14,740 nucleotides of DNA, taken from positions 1 to 14,740 of the forward strand of contig JAJRSP010000024.1 in NCBI GenBank assembly GCA_024278775.1. Reading direction: 5' to 3'. Numbering within the stretch: the stretch's first letter is position 1; every line of letters starts with the position of its first letter. This document shows, in pieces, positions 6,743 through 14,644 of the stretch. The notes under the pieces are model-generated. The model had not been told where the DNA came from and did not search any database. It worked only from the letters and a program-made list of their open reading frames with translations. The translations under genes and the position numbers were made by a program. The stretch comes from Planctomycetota bacterium. GTDB taxonomy: Bacteria; Planctomycetota; Phycisphaerae; UBA1845.

Positions 6743-6833
6743 CCCGTGCCCATCATGTGGCACGACTGTCAAACGAACGGCACGTTTTTGTCCATCATGT
6801 GGCAAGGCGTTTACGAAACAGCGAGGTGGTACG
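6729..6833 (+). CDS. Zinc ribbon in frame with lemA (possible N-terminal extension)
   Basis: Thirty-five codons from GTG 6729 run without a stop into lemA. They encode PCPSCG, 12 residues, then CPSCGKAF: the two CxxC knuckles of a small zinc ribbon. GGAGG at 6716-6720 sits 8 bases before the GTG, and the frame overlaps the end of the TPM gene by 14 bases. If used, this start makes a 229-aa zinc-ribbon/LemA fusion in which the ribbon precedes the membrane helix. Short zinc-ribbon proteins often accompany such clusters as separate genes; here no stop codon separates the two. Alternatively the ribbon is a leftover of a separate gene that lost its stop. Confidence 0.55.
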
Positions 6834-7418
6834 ATGAAAATCGGTAAGGTGCTTCTTATTCTCATGGCGGTCGTCGTGGGCGCGTTCCTGTTGGTGGGTG
6901 GATGTGTCTACTCCGGCTACAACCGCGCCGTCGCCCTGGATGAAAACGTCAACCGTGCATGGGCGCAGGTGGAAAACCAGTTGCAACGGCGGTTCGACCT
7001 TCTGCCGAATCTGGTAGAGACGGTGAAAGGTGTGGCCGGTCAGGAAGAAAAGATTTTTCTCGGCGTCGCGGAAGCGCGCAAGTCTTATTTTCAGGCGGAC
7101 AGCGTGGCCGGCAAGGCAAAGGCGGCCGGTGGATTCGAGCGGGCGCTGTCTCGACTGCTCGTGCTTCGGGAGACCTATCCGCAGTTGAAATCCAACGAGA
7201 ACTTCATGAAGTTGCAGGACTCACTAGAGGGCACGGAAAACCGGCTCGCCGTGGAGCGTAAGCGCTACAACGACGCCGTAAGCGTACTTAACACCTTCAC
7301 GCGGAAGATCACCGGTCGTTTCTACGCAAGCCTGGCCGGTGTGGAAAAGGCCGAGTATTTCGAGATCTCCGACGAAGCCAAAACCACACCAAAGATCAGC
7401 TTCTCGGATGACGGGTAG
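6834..7418 (+). CDS. lemA: LemA family protein
   Basis: LemA proteins are small membrane-anchored helical proteins of unclear function, often encoded with TPM proteins. From ATG 6834 the product is 194 aa, the usual size. A hydrophobic helix covers about residues 4-23 and is followed by GGCVYSGYN, which may be a lipobox with Cys24. The signature follows: ALDENVNRAWAQVENQLQRR, then FDLLPNLVETVKGVAGQEE and AEARKSY. The C-terminal half is helical (LKSNENFMKLQDSLEGTENR, then ERKRYNDAVSVLNTFTR) and ends KTTPKISFSDDG with TAG. GAGGTGG lies a suitable distance before ATG 6834. The frame is open upstream through a zinc ribbon, so a longer form from GTG 6729 is possible. The gene converges with the minus-strand gene ending at 7439, only 20 bases away. 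Confidence 0.93.
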   Translation: MKIGKVLLILMAVVVGAFLLVGGCVYSGYNRAVALDENVNRAWAQVENQLQRRFDLLPNLVETVKGVAGQEEKIFLGVAEARKSYFQADSVAGKAKAAGGFERALSRLLVLRETYPQLKSNENFMKLQDSLEGTENRLAVERKRYNDAVSVLNTFTRKITGRFYASLAGVEKAEYFEISDEAKTTPKISFSDDG

Positions 7419-7438
7419 GTGCGCGGCTGCGAGATTCG

Positions 7439-7879
7439 TCAGTACTTTTCCGACGTCGCCAGGTCGAAGCCGGAGTGGTCGGGGTCGGGGGTATACTTGC
7501 GGTAGCCCGCGCGGCAGTTGTAGCAGGTCGTGACCGTTCCGGTGAGAAGATACACCACCACGTCGATCAGCACGGCACTGGCAAGGATGGCCCACGCGAT
7601 CACGACCGACACCGTGAAGAAATAGAGCGCCGCCAGCCCGAACACAACCACGATCCCCATGCCAAGTACCTGCGGGAAATCTTTCCGGATGAAAAACTCC
7701 TGGCAGCCGCACACCGCACAAACATCCACGATGCCGCGCTGGCGGATGGAATCCGACACGGTGATGGGGTGCGTCTTGTGGCAGCGGGGGCACTCCATCG
7801 TCGGTCCGCTTTCTTCGAGCGGTTCGTACTCGATGATCGCCACACAGGTGTCAGTCGGACAGTGAAAACGAATCTGCAT
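7439..7879 (-). CDS. Zinc-ribbon membrane protein, unknown function
   Basis: This 146-aa protein is not recognised as a named family. The N-terminal part has CPTDTC (Cys7, Cys12) and CPRCHKTH (Cys30, Cys33), likely one zinc site. CAVCGC (Cys54, 57, 59) follows. Two hydrophobic helices cover about residues 71-89 and 91-113. CYNCRAGYRKY (Cys119, Cys122) lies after them, so a second metal site could be formed by segments on either side of the membrane hairpin. GAGGT lies before ATG 7879, which favours this start over the upstream ATGs at 7921 and 7966. It follows the multi-pass membrane gene by 25 bases on the same strand and is probably cotranscribed with it. Confidence 0.72.
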   Translation of the reverse strand: MQIRFHCPTDTCVAIIEYEPLEESGPTMECPRCHKTHPITVSDSIRQRGIVDVCAVCGCQEFFIRKDFPQVLGMGIVVVFGLAALYFFTVSVVIAWAILASAVLIDVVVYLLTGTVTTCYNCRAGYRKYTPDPDHSGFDLATSEKY

Positions 7880-7904
7880 ACGGCGGTTACCTCGCGGACT
7901 TTGG

Positions 7905-8696
7905 TTATATGGCCCACCCATACTGAACGATGACGTATTGATGCGCCAATTCACCGATATAGGCAAACAACGATCCGAAATAGAGAATCCCCGTGGCCGA
8001 CTGCGTCGATCGGAGTTTCACACAATCTGATACCATATAGGCAAACGCGCCCACGCCCACAAGCCCCAGCCCGACGCGCAGCGACAGAATCAGCCAGGCG
8101 TTCCCCAGTTGCTCAACGACATCCGTGCCGCCCAGCGACCACGCAAGCATGAGGCTCACCATCGCAAAAACGATACGCAAACCCACCGCCCAGAGCAACA
8201 CCCGGCTGAAATGCTTCAGCGGCGCGATCGTCATCTTGGTGGCCGTCAGATAGGCGTGTCCGAGCAGCCACGAGACCGTGATACTGCCGAGAAGTATCGC
8301 CCCCAATCCCTCAGATATGATAGTGACGATCAAGCGAAGCGGCGGCCCGGCCTCCGAGTGTATCGCAGGCACGAGACAGGCACCCACAAGCCCCGACGCC
8401 GCGCCGACGAGGCCGATCGCACGAAACGCACTGGGAAGACGGCCGGCCAGCGGTGCGACAAAGATGAGCGCTATCGACGAACCCACCAGCAGGACACTAG
8501 CGCTGGTGGACCAGATGCCGGAGAGTCGCTCGGCATCGTTCTCGGCCACGAAGGGCCACACCGCCGCCGCACAGGCGATCAGCAGCGACAGAAAGCCCAC
8601 CAGTCGCAGGAATTTCCAGGCGATGTCACCGGGTTTTCCGGTCGCGACCACGCCCAGCACGCCGGCCGCAAGCGAATAGAGAAACGCACTGACCAT
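7905..8696 (-). CDS. Multi-pass membrane protein, unknown function
   Basis: The 263-aa protein is mostly hydrophobic, with about eight predicted membrane helices (near residues 2-20, 30-50, 63-83, 90-110, 120-145, 165-185, 198-222 and 234-255). A loop GHAYLTATKMTIAPLKHFSR between helices five and six and the C-terminal ATGILYFGSLFAYIGELAHQ stand out as likely conserved positions, including His and Glu in membrane segments. No catalytic motif is recognised. It is cotranscribed with the zinc-ribbon membrane gene that follows it, and both may belong to the end of the exopolysaccharide operon, whose last gene stops 45 bases upstream. No clear Shine-Dalgarno site is seen. Confidence 0.7.
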   Translation of the reverse strand: MVSAFLYSLAAGVLGVVATGKPGDIAWKFLRLVGFLSLLIACAAAVWPFVAENDAERLSGIWSTSASVLLVGSSIALIFVAPLAGRLPSAFRAIGLVGAASGLVGACLVPAIHSEAGPPLRLIVTIISEGLGAILLGSITVSWLLGHAYLTATKMTIAPLKHFSRVLLWAVGLRIVFAMVSLMLAWSLGGTDVVEQLGNAWLILSLRVGLGLVGVGAFAYMVSDCVKLRSTQSATGILYFGSLFAYIGELAHQYVIVQYGWAI

Positions 8697-8741
8697 AACC
8701 CGGCGAGTCTACGTCGAGCCCGGACGAAACGCAAAGAGCGA

Positions 8742-10010
8742 TCACGATGCCTCGACCGGTTGGGGCACCGGAGTCAGCTCGATCGGAAGGAGCTGGGTGG
8801 ACGCATGGGTCTTCGGGTGAGACGCGCCCGTCACCACCAGCTCGAACCGGTCGAGTGCGTCGCTCCATCGATGGCTGGTTGCGACAAACCGGCGTCCGGT
8901 GGCGGCCATCTCGGCGCGACGCCTCGGCATTTCGGCGAGACGGACGACGGCCTCTGCGAAGTCTTGGGCTGCATCCGCGATCAAAAACTCGCGCCCGTGG
9001 GTCGCGTCAATGCCCTCGGCCGCCTTAGAGGTCAGCACGACCGCCACACCAGCCGCCATGGCTTCGAGCACCTTGTTTTGCAGTCCTCGGGCCATACGCA
9101 GCGGGGCCACGCTGATATCCAGATTCGCCAGTTCGCTGGATACGTTCTCCACTTCTCCCGTGACGGTGACACCGGGAACCTGCGCCAGCTTTCGGACGCG
9201 CGACGCGGGCGAGCGGCCGATGATGCGAAACCGCGCCTCAGGAAAAGCCGAACGAATCGCCGGCCAGACCGACCGCACGAACCAACATACGGCGTCGACG
9301 TTCGGAAAATAGTCCATCACCCCGACAAAGCCGATCGTCAACGGTCGCGGCGGACCTTCCGCGTCTTCATCCGGACCACGAAGCCCCCGGACCGGTATCT
9401 CGACGCCGTTGGTCACGAAATGCAGGTTGCGGCGATCGTCCTGCTCCAGTCCGGCCGCCTCCGCGCGGGAAATCAGAATGGACGCATCAAACGTCGATAG
9501 CCACTCTTGTTCTCTAGCGGCCAAACGCCTCGCCTCCCACCGATACAACCACCGGCTCGGACCGTGCGAGAAACCGGCGTATTCAAGCCACTTCGCGCTG
9601 TCCCGGTCACAAAGATCAAGCACGTGACGGTCGGCCGGAGCGTTAAGGGCATACGGTGCCATGCAGGAGGAGAACGCCACCACGATATCGAACCTCGTCT
9701 CGCGGCAGAGTTCGGCGATCGCGCGACGCATGGCCCGACTACGATAAAAGGATTCGGTGATGGTGGAGCCGGCGCACATCCCGAGCAGACCGCGGACGTT
9801 GGCTACGGAACGATGAATCGGGATCGCCACCACGCTGGCGCAGTGCTGCAACAGGTCGGCCATATGGTGCATATCGCGGGGATCGTCCACGAAGCACGCC
9901 ACGGTGACACTGTGGTTACGCGACAGCCGCTTAATCTGACGAAGTGCGCGCAGCTTGTCACCCTTGTTGGGTGGATACGGCATACGATGGGTCAAATATA
10001 GAATCTTCAT
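8742..10010 (-). CDS. Glycosyltransferase, exosortase/PEP-CTERM-associated sugar transferase type
   Basis: This 422-aa GT-B fold enzyme, similar to glycosyltransferase family 4, probably adds a sugar to a lipid-linked exopolysaccharide unit on the cytoplasmic side of the membrane. The N-terminus KILYLTHRMPYPPNKGDKLR, followed by VACFVDDPRD, closely resembles the TIGR03087 type of sugar transferase found near exosortase A. The middle has VLDLCDRDSAKW. The C-terminal donor domain (about 230-370) contains IGFVGVMDYFPNVDAV, FRIIGRSP, VTVTGEVENV, APLRMARGLQNKVLEAMAAG and the nucleotide-binding Glu. The start lies 4 bases after the stop of the FemAB-like gene, so the two are in one operon. The donor and acceptor sugars cannot be read from sequence. 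Confidence 0.85.
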   Translation of the reverse strand: MKILYLTHRMPYPPNKGDKLRALRQIKRLSRNHSVTVACFVDDPRDMHHMADLLQHCASVVAIPIHRSVANVRGLLGMCAGSTITESFYRSRAMRRAIAELCRETRFDIVVAFSSCMAPYALNAPADRHVLDLCDRDSAKWLEYAGFSHGPSRWLYRWEARRLAAREQEWLSTFDASILISRAEAAGLEQDDRRNLHFVTNGVEIPVRGLRGPDEDAEGPPRPLTIGFVGVMDYFPNVDAVCWFVRSVWPAIRSAFPEARFRIIGRSPASRVRKLAQVPGVTVTGEVENVSSELANLDISVAPLRMARGLQNKVLEAMAAGVAVVLTSKAAEGIDATHGREFLIADAAQDFAEAVVRLAEMPRRRAEMAATGRRFVATSHRWSDALDRFELVVTGASHPKTHASTQLLPIELTPVPQPVEAS

Positions 10011-10014
10011 CTGG

Positions 10015-11151
10015 CTATCCCGGTATGTGTTTCGCGATGGCGGCCCCCAACGACTGCGTCAACCGAAGCGGTAAGTGCGGCCACAAGAGCCGGGCCAGAC
10101 GAAACCGCGGATTCGATGGCGACAGATTCGGATGCGCCGCCCCCTCGGGCACGTAGCTCTGATATTCCAGCGGTTTCGGCTCGAAACCGTGCAGACGTTT
10201 GAAGTGGTAGCTGCCCTCGTTGTCCCGGCGTGAACGACCGAAGTCGAAAATGCGAGCGCCGGACTCGACGGCCCGCTCCATCAGCGTGAGGTAGGCGAAG
10301 TTCGCGGCGCTGCATCGCTTGGCGGCGGCCGTCGAGCCAAAGAAGTAGGGCATCACGCGATCGCGATACACAAACGTCACCAACCCCGCCACCGGTTTCC
10401 CTTGCCATGACACGGTGGATACCCACGCCGACTCACCCAAGGCCTGCACCAGCCGTTCGAAGAACGCAAAGGGGTAAGACAGCGAACCGAGCCGGCGCAT
10501 GCTGATCGTATAAAGCCGCCAGACGTCGCGCAGCTTGGCGCGGTTGCACTCGACGGTCAGTCCGTATTTTTTTCGTCCGTTGCGAGCCGCGGCGCGTGCC
10601 TTGCGCGGCAACCACGCGAGCACATCCTCAACCCGGTCGGGAAGCCGCCGTTCAAAGGTGACATACCGATCGATCACGGGCTGATCCGGCATGGCGGCCC
10701 GGACGCTTCGTAAATCCAGAAGCGTGCAGCGTTGCTCGTCGGCGAGCCGTCTTGCGTGATGGCACAGCGCGGTGGCCACCTGGTCATCGTCAGCGATCAC
10801 ACCACCGCCCACGCCATACGGCACGCTCACCAGCATCCTTCCCGCCAGCCGGCTTTTCACGAGACACAGCGGCAGCACCCCGACGATCACTGCGCCGCGC
10901 TGCGCCGTGATGTAGTACGGCGTATGGAGAAAAGTTCCTGTGACCGCATCGTGCCAGATGCTCGTGTGAAACAGCGTTCCCTCGGTGTGATGGTGGACAT
11001 ATCGGTCCCAACTCACCTTTGACGACTCTGAAAGTGCCACGGTCTGGCATGTGACCGCATCCGACAGCGGCGGCATGATCGGAACCAGTCCGTGTGTGTG
11101 TCGTCGAGAGGCAGGGGACGCTAGGGCACGTGTCGTGTTCGGGTTAGCCAT
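10015..11151 (-). CDS. FemAB-like acyltransferase, PEP-CTERM/exosortase-associated type
   Basis: The 378-aa protein has the double GNAT fold of FemAB proteins, which transfer acyl or aminoacyl groups. Recognisable parts are the N-terminal TLFHTSIWHDAV and VLPLCLVKSRLAG segments, RYVTFERRLPD, LPRKARAAARNGRKKYGLTV, VSWQGKPVAGLVTFVYRDRV, PYFFGSTAAAKR, then FDFGRSRRDNEGSYHFKRLH. This matches the FemAB-related group (TIGR03019-like) in exosortase polysaccharide loci rather than peptidoglycan FemX. ATG 11151 overlaps the end of the ligase gene by 8 bases, with GGCGGTGG before it. ATG 11076 is a shorter alternative that loses only a Pro/Thr/His-rich leader. The stop is TAG, 4 bases before the glycosyltransferase. 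The substrate is unknown. Confidence 0.85.
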   Translation of the reverse strand: MANPNTTRALASPASRRHTHGLVPIMPPLSDAVTCQTVALSESSKVSWDRYVHHHTEGTLFHTSIWHDAVTGTFLHTPYYITAQRGAVIVGVLPLCLVKSRLAGRMLVSVPYGVGGGVIADDDQVATALCHHARRLADEQRCTLLDLRSVRAAMPDQPVIDRYVTFERRLPDRVEDVLAWLPRKARAAARNGRKKYGLTVECNRAKLRDVWRLYTISMRRLGSLSYPFAFFERLVQALGESAWVSTVSWQGKPVAGLVTFVYRDRVMPYFFGSTAAAKRCSAANFAYLTLMERAVESGARIFDFGRSRRDNEGSYHFKRLHGFEPKPLEYQSYVPEGAAHPNLSPSNPRFRLARLLWPHLPLRLTQSLGAAIAKHIPG

Positions 11152-12538
11152 GATGAGCCACCGCCTTCCCCAAAAACGCGCGGCTCTCCTTGGCGTGAGA
11201 GATGACGTACTGGTGCTTGCCGGAGTCGGCCGCGGGAATGGTGTCGACCAGACGCACCGTCAGGGGGGTGTCGCCGCCGACGACGGGCCGCACACGATCA
11301 GCGATCGACTCTTTGGTGATCCGAAGCGCCTTGGCATCGCACACGACGTCAACCGTGATGGCGTAATCTTCGTGTTGTACGACGCGAAACTGACGAATGC
11401 CGGAGAGCTCACGCAGCGGGTAGATGATCGACAACGCGTGTTTTACTTCACCGCTCGGCAGATACAGGAAGTCGGTTGAGCGGCCCGAAACGACATCCAT
11501 CAACCCCAGCCCCCGCCCACAGGCACATCGCCCCGCGAGTTTTCGTCCCACGTCCCCGGTGCGGTATCGAATGAACGGCATGGCGTAGGCGTCAAGGTGT
11601 GTCACCACCATCTCGCCCGATTCGCCGTCAGCCACCGGCACCCCGTCTCGCAGCACTTCCACCAGCACGTTTTCATCGGTGGTATGCATCGCACCGAGCG
11701 GGCATTCATGGGCGATGAAGCCCGCCTCGCGACTGCCGTACCCGTTGGCCACCGGCACGCCGAAAAAATTGGCGATTGTCTCTCGATCATGCGGGTAGCA
11801 CACTTCTCCCGTCACAAACACGGCGCGAAGGTGTTTCGTATGAAGCCTGCGCCCACGCGATAGGGCATGCTCGACAAACCGGGCGATGCTGCTGGGGTAA
11901 CCGAACAGGCTCACCGGGGAGAACCTATCGTAATCATCGAGGTACGTATCGAGTTTGGCCACCGACATCTCGAACGCGCTGAGCAACCGTTGGTTGAAGA
12001 GCCGATCGCGCCATCGTTTGACGCGGTCGGATCGCTGCACCTCGATCGGCGAACCCCAGAGGTAGAGTTCACGCTCGCCGATGTGGGCACCAAACCACTG
12101 ATGGGTTCGCATGCGGGCGGCCTGGTCATACGCCTGACGACGGCGATCGAAATAGAACTTCAGCGGTTCGCCCGATGACCCCCCCGTGCTGAACGGAATG
12201 AGACCACCGGGGGCACCGCGCCAAATCATCCGCGAGAGGTTGGATCGGATCTGGCTCTTGTCGAGCAGCGGTAGTCTACGCCACGCCGCACGGATGTCCG
12301 ATATCGGTCCGTGTGGGTCGATGCCGGCCTCGCGCATCCGATCGCGATAGAATGGCGTCTGATCGTAGGCATGCCGCAGCAAGGCAAGCAGTTTGATGTC
12401 TTGGAGTCGGCGCAGCTCCGTCGGAGCCCACCACTGTTGCCGATCCAGCTCTCGCAGGCACGCAAACGTCCGTCGACCGAGCAGTCGCTCATGACACGGG
12501 TGGATCAGATGTCGTACCAGAGCTGGATACATGGGCAC
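11144..12538 (-). CDS. Phenylacetate-CoA ligase-like (PaaK/CapK) adenylate-forming enzyme
   Basis: This 464-aa cytoplasmic protein belongs to the acyl-adenylating superfamily. The ATP loop is FSTGGSSGEPLKFYFDR (about 135-151). YGSREAGFIAHEC is the adenine motif, and RYRTGDVGRKL carries the ribose-binding Asp. CACGRGLG supplies a small Cys cluster seen in PaaK proteins, and SGKHQYVIS near the end provides a Lys at the usual C-terminal catalytic position. It is first in an operon with FemAB-like and glycosyltransferase genes. That favours activation of an acyl group for polysaccharide decoration over phenylacetate breakdown; this is inference. ATG 12538 is chosen; ATG 12532 is two codons in. 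The 216 bases upstream hold no clear promoter. Confidence 0.85.
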   Translation of the reverse strand: MPMYPALVRHLIHPCHERLLGRRTFACLRELDRQQWWAPTELRRLQDIKLLALLRHAYDQTPFYRDRMREAGIDPHGPISDIRAAWRRLPLLDKSQIRSNLSRMIWRGAPGGLIPFSTGGSSGEPLKFYFDRRRQAYDQAARMRTHQWFGAHIGERELYLWGSPIEVQRSDRVKRWRDRLFNQRLLSAFEMSVAKLDTYLDDYDRFSPVSLFGYPSSIARFVEHALSRGRRLHTKHLRAVFVTGEVCYPHDRETIANFFGVPVANGYGSREAGFIAHECPLGAMHTTDENVLVEVLRDGVPVADGESGEMVVTHLDAYAMPFIRYRTGDVGRKLAGRCACGRGLGLMDVVSGRSTDFLYLPSGEVKHALSIIYPLRELSGIRQFRVVQHEDYAITVDVVCDAKALRITKESIADRVRPVVGGDTPLTVRLVDTIPAADSGKHQYVISHAKESRAFLGKAVAHHG

Positions 12539-12754
12539 TTCTTCGCGCGTACCGATCCCCGAGCGTTATGGCGGCCAAGCACCCGGCCCGGCGGCGTCAG
12601 CGACAGCCCTGGTTTATCGGTGGTTGCGGCGGCGGGATTTGGTTACGGGATCGTACGGTACCCTGTATGGGTGACGGCGCCGTAAGTAACGTAACCTTAT
12701 ACGAAAAAGAAGATTACGGTAGCGTAGAAGAAAAGTGCCGTGTGGATGATTGGC

Positions 12755-13141
12755 CTACTGATTGGCGATAAACGATTTGTATTCCTCGGCCGACATGAGC
12801 AAATCCATCTCATTCTTGGACTCGACCTTGATTTTGACCATCCAGCCGTCTTCAAAAGCGCTGTCATTGATCAGCTCGGGATGGTCGGCCAGTGCTTCGT
12901 TGACATCGATCACCTCACCCGTCACGCCGGAGAGGAGCTCCGACGTCGCTTTCACGGACTCGACTTCACCCAGGGTGCCGCCCTGAGAGACATTGGTTCC
13001 GATCTCCGGAAGTTCTACGTAGGTGATGTCGGTCAACTCGTCGGCCGCGAACTGGCTGATACCCACGGTGACGATGTCGCCGTCGGGCAGAAACCATTCG
13101 TGCGTCTCGGCGTATTTTCGATCTGCGGGAACTTCCATCAT
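12755..13141 (-). CDS. gcvH: Glycine cleavage system H protein
   Basis: GcvH carries the lipoyl arm that shuttles the aminomethyl group between the P, T and L proteins of glycine cleavage. The 128 aa are normal in length. Motifs are YAETHEWFLPDGDIVTVGIS, then QFAADELTDITYVELPEIG. ESVKATSELL contains lipoyl-Lys64; it is followed by SGVTGEVIDVNEAL and INDSAFEDGWMVKIK. The first two codons are both ATG (13141 and 13138), and either could start. The gene lies 87 bases downstream of gcvT and is probably transcribed with it. No gcvP or lpd is in the window; the next gene downstream is the unrelated ligase. The stop is TAG. Confidence 0.97.
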   Translation of the reverse strand: MMEVPADRKYAETHEWFLPDGDIVTVGISQFAADELTDITYVELPEIGTNVSQGGTLGEVESVKATSELLSGVTGEVIDVNEALADHPELINDSAFEDGWMVKIKVESKNEMDLLMSAEEYKSFIANQ

Positions 13142-13228
13142 AAACCTCGTTTTCTCCGACTGATTCCGATGCCAACCGGCTCGGGATACTACCCCCCGAA
13201 AATAGCCCGGTCCACCTCAGTCACCGAT

Positions 13229-14332
13229 CTACCGCGCTCGCTTGTAAAACGGGAGCGGCACCACCGACGCGGGTAGGCGTTTGCTGCCCACGGCCACTTC
13301 CAGTTTCGCGCCCTCGCCCGTATGTTCGCGTCCCACAAAGGCCATCGCGATGCTCTTCCCGAGCGTCGGACTGAGCGTACCGCTCGTGACTTCTCCCACC
13401 GGTGAGCCGCCGGCAAAGACTTCGGCGTGCGGGCGAGCGATCCGCCGACCCTCTAGTTCCAAACCGATGAGTTGACGCGGCAACCCCTGTTCGGAAAGCG
13501 TTCTCAACGCATCCGCGCCAACGAAATCTTTAGTCAGATCGACACACCAGCCCTGCCCCGCAGATAGCGGATCCCAATCTTCGCTCAGCTCGTGGCCGTA
13601 CAGCGGCATGGCCGCCTCGATGCGTAGCGTATCTCTCGCGCCGAGACCGGCCGGTCTGATGATGGGGTGCGGTTTCTTGGGTGTGCCGAAGAGCTTGGGG
13701 ATCATCATGCCCACCAGCGAGGTCGGAAGGACGACCTCCACGCCATCTTCGCCGGTGTAGCCGCACCGGTACACGACAATCCGGAACGGTCCGAACTGCC
13801 GCGTGCGAAAGTGGTATCGTTTCAGCTTCGTCATATCTTCCGAGGTGAATTCGCTCATCAGCTCCAGCGTCTTTGGTCCCTGGCACGCCACCATGCAGGT
13901 CGTCAGCGTGTCGTCGCGTAGTTTGACATCGCAGTTTTCGGCGTGTTGGTTGATCCAACGGACGATTTTTTCGCGATTCGACGCGTTGCAGACGATACCC
14001 CAGTGCTTTTCAAAACGGGAGATGATGACATCGTCGAGAATGCCGCCGTCCTCACGGCAGATATGGCCGTAATAGCTGCGTCCCACCGCGGCACCCTGTA
14101 GATTTCTCGTACAAAGCCGATCCAACAGCGATTCGCAATCCTTGCCGGTGAGCGCCAGCCGGCCCATGTGCGATACATCGAACACGCTACAGGCATTTCG
14201 CGTGTGATGGTGCTCTTCCTGGATGCCGGCAAATTGAACCGGCATTTCCCAGCCGGCAAAGTCCACCATTCGCCCGCCCTGTTGTACGTGGGTGTCATAG
14301 AGCGGCGTCCGAAGTATGGTGTCTGTCGTCAT
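13229..14332 (-). CDS. gcvT: Aminomethyltransferase (glycine cleavage system T protein)
   Basis: GcvT transfers the C1 unit from the aminomethyl-lipoyl H protein to tetrahydrofolate, releasing ammonia. From ATG 14332 the product is 367 aa, typical for the family. Motifs are RTPLYDTHVQQGGRMVDFAG, then WEMPVQF, FDVSHMGRL, GGILDDVIISRF with the catalytic Asp, RCGYTGEDGVEV, GLGARDTLRIEAAMPLYGHE and FVGADAL. The C-terminal barrel includes GEVTSGTLSPTLGKSIAMAF and ends PLPFYKRAR with TAG. The frame is open 15 codons further upstream, but that part shows no homology and sits at the predicted transcription start. No glycine riboswitch fits in the leader of about 45 bases. Confidence 0.97.
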   Translation of the reverse strand: MTTDTILRTPLYDTHVQQGGRMVDFAGWEMPVQFAGIQEEHHHTRNACSVFDVSHMGRLALTGKDCESLLDRLCTRNLQGAAVGRSYYGHICREDGGILDDVIISRFEKHWGIVCNASNREKIVRWINQHAENCDVKLRDDTLTTCMVACQGPKTLELMSEFTSEDMTKLKRYHFRTRQFGPFRIVVYRCGYTGEDGVEVVLPTSLVGMMIPKLFGTPKKPHPIIRPAGLGARDTLRIEAAMPLYGHELSEDWDPLSAGQGWCVDLTKDFVGADALRTLSEQGLPRQLIGLELEGRRIARPHAEVFAGGSPVGEVTSGTLSPTLGKSIAMAFVGREHTGEGAKLEVAVGSKRLPASVVPLPFYKRAR

Positions 14333-14383
14333 GAATAATCGTCCGCCCCGGAGTCCCCAAAAGCCAATACAACACAAGCGAGT

Positions 14384-14412
14384 ACGATAGAAAAGCCATC
14401 ATAGTGTGTCAA
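14384..14412 (-). promoter_or_regulatory. Probable gcvT-gcvH promoter
   Basis: On the minus strand a perfect TTGACA (14407-14412), a 17-base spacer and TATCGT (14384-14389, four of six consensus bases) make the best sigma-70-like promoter in the window. Transcription should start near 14377, leaving about 45 bases before the gcvT ATG at 14332. Confidence 0.5.
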
Positions 14413-14463
14413 TCAGAGGGTGCCGACACATGGGCCTCGGGGTGCAAGACAGAATCGCCGGAT

Positions 14464-14476
14464 CCCCCATTCTTCG
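14464..14476 (+). repeat. Partial half-copy of the palindromic element
   Basis: CCCCCATTCTTCG differs by one base from the left arm of the element at 14645-14685 read on the minus strand. The matching right arm is missing. It could be a decayed copy. Confidence 0.3.
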
Positions 14477-14506
14477 TGTCACCGCGGAACATGCCGCATA
14501 CAAGCG

Positions 14507-14547
14507 GGGTGCCCCATTCTTTGCCTCAAGGCAAAGGGTGGGGGACG
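14507..14547 (+). repeat. Palindromic element A (41 bp)
   Basis: The element reads GGGTGCCCCATTCTT, an inner hairpin, then AAGGGTGGGGGACG. The inner hairpin is TTGCC-TCAA-GGCAA. The outer arms pair almost throughout, with two G:T pairs and one mismatch, so the RNA or single strand folds into one long stem-loop. It is the same as element B, inverted, except for the inner stem and loop. Confidence 0.75.
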
Positions 14548-14644
14548 AAAACGTAGGCGATAATGATACGGATATGGAGCGGAGTCTTGCGACAACGGAG
14601 ACAGCAATGATTCAGGTGGCGAACGGAATCTTGCATACGAAGTC

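Noticed and set aside
7419..7438. Bidirectional terminator between convergent lemA and the zinc-ribbon gene
   Set aside because: The 20 bases contain no stem and no T-tract.
8109..9500. Plus-strand frame of 463 codons
   Set aside because: It is antisense to both the membrane protein and the glycosyltransferase, rich in Arg, His and Gln, and crosses the boundary between two real genes.
14333..14412. Glycine riboswitch before gcvT
   Set aside because: The predicted leader is only about 45 bases and shows no tandem aptamer pattern.
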